Shown here one piece after another: positions 5,570 to 6,991 of a stretch of DNA of 6,991 bases; within the stretch, counting starts at the first letter, position 1; each line of letters opens with the position of its first letter. Both the position numbers and the translations under genes were made by a program. This stretch comes from Candidatus Woesearchaeota archaeon. Lineage in GTDB: Archaea; Nanobdellota; Nanobdellia; Woesearchaeales; 21-14-0-10-32-9. The DNA lies in NCBI GenBank assembly GCA_003560545.1, contig PWLK01000099.1, forward strand, positions 1 to 6,991. Reading direction: 5' to 3'. The notes under the pieces were generated by a model. The model had not been told where the DNA came from. It did no database searches and saw nothing but the letters and a program-made list of their open reading frames with translations.

Positions 5570-6850
5570 TCAACTCCGATGCCCGTTCTCGTCGAACACT
5601 CGGTCGTAAATATCCCTTCGCATCATGTCTGAACCCGACTCGCTGGAGACCTCGATCTCGCGCAACGCCCGCCTGAGATGTTTCACCAGTTCATTCTCGT
5701 TGTTACCCTCAATAATAAATGCCCCAACCCGTGATCGCGTGGACATGTCTGCGGCAATGATGGATCCCGCCGACTTATACTCGTAATATTCCTTAATCAC
5801 TCCTTCCTTCTGGAGTTGCTCCACGCCACGTATTCCACCGAGCACACCCGGCCGTCCATAGATAATGTTCGTGGAGAAGTAGCTGGTAGAAGGTTTAATC
5901 GTTATAATCGGCTCGACCCCGAGGAAGGAGTCAATAGCGGCATCAGTGATATCAAAACCGGTCATGAGCTGTATGGTGCGAAAAGCCAATCCGCCACCAA
6001 TCCTGGGTGCGAACTCTATCACATTGATTTCGTCGCTATCCACTAATGCCTGCACTAACAAAGGTGTATTGTGGAGGCTGAACGCGTGTACGATCTTTTG
6101 CGCAATGGTATCTAAACTCTGACGAGCAAAGGCCGATAGTTCCACCGGGGTCACACTGCCGGGTGATTGAAGTACGGTTCCTTCACCTGCATCCATCACG
6201 TACTTCCGCCGTACGGTGAGCAAATGCGCTACCCCCTTTTGAACGTAAAAGTCAGCACTGACCTCCGTACCTTGCTTGAATTCCTCTACGATAGCCATGC
6301 CGGTTCTGCTCATGGCCAAGGCTTGGGCCAAAGCTCGGACTAACTCTGCCGTGTTCTTCACCTTACGGACGCCTGCGGACCCCGTACTATCGGCGGGTTT
6401 GACGACCGCTGGAAGGGCTAACCCTGAGGCTTCGTACCCTTCAAAATCCTTCACGAACACATACCTGGCGGTTGGAATCCCGGCAGCCAGGAAGCGCTCC
6501 TTCATCAAGCCCTTGTTGGTAACGACCAATGCGGTAGCGTAGGTGTAGGGGATAGGCAGGCTTAGCTGTTCACCTACGTAACAGGCGGTCGCGTTCGATT
6601 GGTCAATCGCCGCACTAATCACCAAGTCCGCGTTCGTCTCCCGGGCAATGCTGAGCACCTTTTCCTTGTCCAGTGTGCTTTCCTGGATATGCTCGTCGGC
6701 ATGCGCCTGCGCCGGAGGGTTGTCCAGATAGTCCACCAAGAGGGTGTGGTACCCCCGGTTCTTCAGTCGCTGGATGAGCGCGATGTGGGGCACTGTACCC
6801 CCGAGGACGATGGCGGTGGGCTTCTTCTTCGGCATGTCTGCGTCGCTCAT
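5570..6850 (-). CDS. ATP-grasp domain carboxylate-amine ligase
   Basis: This 426-residue cytoplasmic enzyme has the three-part ATP-grasp layout: an N-terminal Rossmann-like subdomain (TAIVLGGTVPHIALIQRL, residues 12-29), a central ATP-binding region and a C-terminal lid and tail. ATP-binding features are Lys151 in VVKPADSTGSAG (149-160), the acidic VEE of the adenine-contact segment (188-190) and the metal-binding strand VIEFAPRIGGG (277-287). In the last block many relatives have Asn where Ala281 stands. Family members activate a carboxylate as an acyl phosphate and join it to an amine or other nucleophile. The upstream stop is separated from this ATG by one base, indicating translational coupling and an operon with the upstream gene. 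ATG at 6835 is an alternative start. The C-terminal part (about 320-426) is not recognised. A partnership with the lyase at the other end of the window is plausible, but substrate and amine donor are unknown. Confidence 0.88.
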   Translation of the reverse strand: MSDADMPKKKPTAIVLGGTVPHIALIQRLKNRGYHTLLVDYLDNPPAQAHADEHIQESTLDKEKVLSIARETNADLVISAAIDQSNATACYVGEQLSLPIPYTYATALVVTNKGLMKERFLAAGIPTARYVFVKDFEGYEASGLALPAVVKPADSTGSAGVRKVKNTAELVRALAQALAMSRTGMAIVEEFKQGTEVSADFYVQKGVAHLLTVRRKYVMDAGEGTVLQSPGSVTPVELSAFARQSLDTIAQKIVHAFSLHNTPLLVQALVDSDEINVIEFAPRIGGGLAFRTIQLMTGFDITDAAIDSFLGVEPIITIKPSTSYFSTNIIYGRPGVLGGIRGVEQLQKEGVIKEYYEYKSAGSIIAADMSTRSRVGAFIIEGNNENELVKHLRRALREIEVSSESGSDMMRRDIYDRVFDENGHRS

Positions 6851-6851
6851 C

Positions 6852-6991
6852 CTACGCCACCGAACCCTTGCCCACGGCCACGGCCTCGGAGTAGTACTGA
6901 TCGATCATCCGCTTGACCAACCGCACCTGCTTGGCGCGCTGCCGGGCATCGGCCTCGGTAGTATCCCAACTGTGGGTCTTGGCGACCGAGC
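6852..6991 (-). CDS. C-terminal tail of an unrecognised protein (5' end beyond the window)
   Basis: Reading from the right edge, one frame stays open for 45 full codons and ends at TAG (6854-6852). It encodes a charged, probably helical tail containing KTHSWDTTEADARQ and KQVRLVKRMIDQYYSEA. Codon use is strongly GC-rich at third positions, like the lyase at the other end and unlike the AT-rich glycan genes between. Its stop is one base from the ATP-grasp start, so the two are almost certainly co-transcribed. I cannot assign a family from this fragment. Confidence 0.7.
   Translation of the reverse strand, partial: SVAKTHSWDTTEADARQRAKQVRLVKRMIDQYYSEAVAVGKGSVA

Noticed and set aside
1..6991. 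CRISPR array, tRNA/rRNA gene, or insertion sequence
   Set aside because: No regularly spaced repeats, no tRNA cloverleaf or rRNA sequence, no transposase-like frame and no paired terminal inverted repeats with target duplications were seen on either strand.

Overview
The window reads as part of a surface-polysaccharide (O-antigen, capsule or exopolysaccharide) locus from a high-GC bacterium, probably a proteobacterium. This assignment comes from gene content only; nothing in the window is a taxonomic marker. All recognisable genes lie on the minus strand, so the locus is read from the right edge to the left. Both ends (the lyase at 1-1002 and the gene tail after 6851) are visibly GC-rich. The middle, especially 1123-3666 and 4936-5236, is clearly more AT-rich, as expected for horizontally acquired glycan genes.

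Layout in transcription order: (1) 6852-6991, the C-terminal tail of an unrecognised protein. (2) 5570-6850, an intact ATP-grasp ligase that starts one base after the preceding stop codon. (3) 5237-5416, a sulfotransferase remnant that keeps the PAPS-binding loop and little else, with a run of 19 Gs (Cs on the gene strand) in its leader. (4) 5012-5236, a decayed stretch with a possible small ORF and a terminator-like hairpin. (5) 3827-4935, a family 2 glycosyltransferase broken by an apparent one-base deletion. (6) 3736-3822, a remnant of a lyase 5' end. (7) 2419-3666, an intact polysaccharide pyruvyl transferase family protein. (8) 1123-2214, an intact family 2 glycosyltransferase. (9) 1-1002, the N-terminal 334 residues of an adenylosuccinate lyase / 3-carboxy-cis,cis-muconate cycloisomerase family enzyme, running off the left edge.

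The main structural observation is that the glycosyltransferase-lyase pair occurs twice. Items 5 and 6 are a diverged, broken copy of items 8 and 9: the glycosyltransferases are about half identical by eye along their whole length, and the first 29 lyase residues are also repeated. The locus therefore looks like a live module next to the wreck of an older or foreign version, with the pyruvyl transferase gene between them.

Functionally, the intact genes would build and decorate a glycan. The glycosyltransferase adds a sugar, the pyruvyl transferase family enzyme adds a ketal or related group, and the ATP-grasp ligase with the lyase may form or amidate a small substituent. An aspartate-donor amidation (ligase joins aspartate, lyase releases fumarate) is a testable hypothesis, not a demonstrated function. 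The 19-base G tract raises the possibility of length-variable expression of the adjacent gene.
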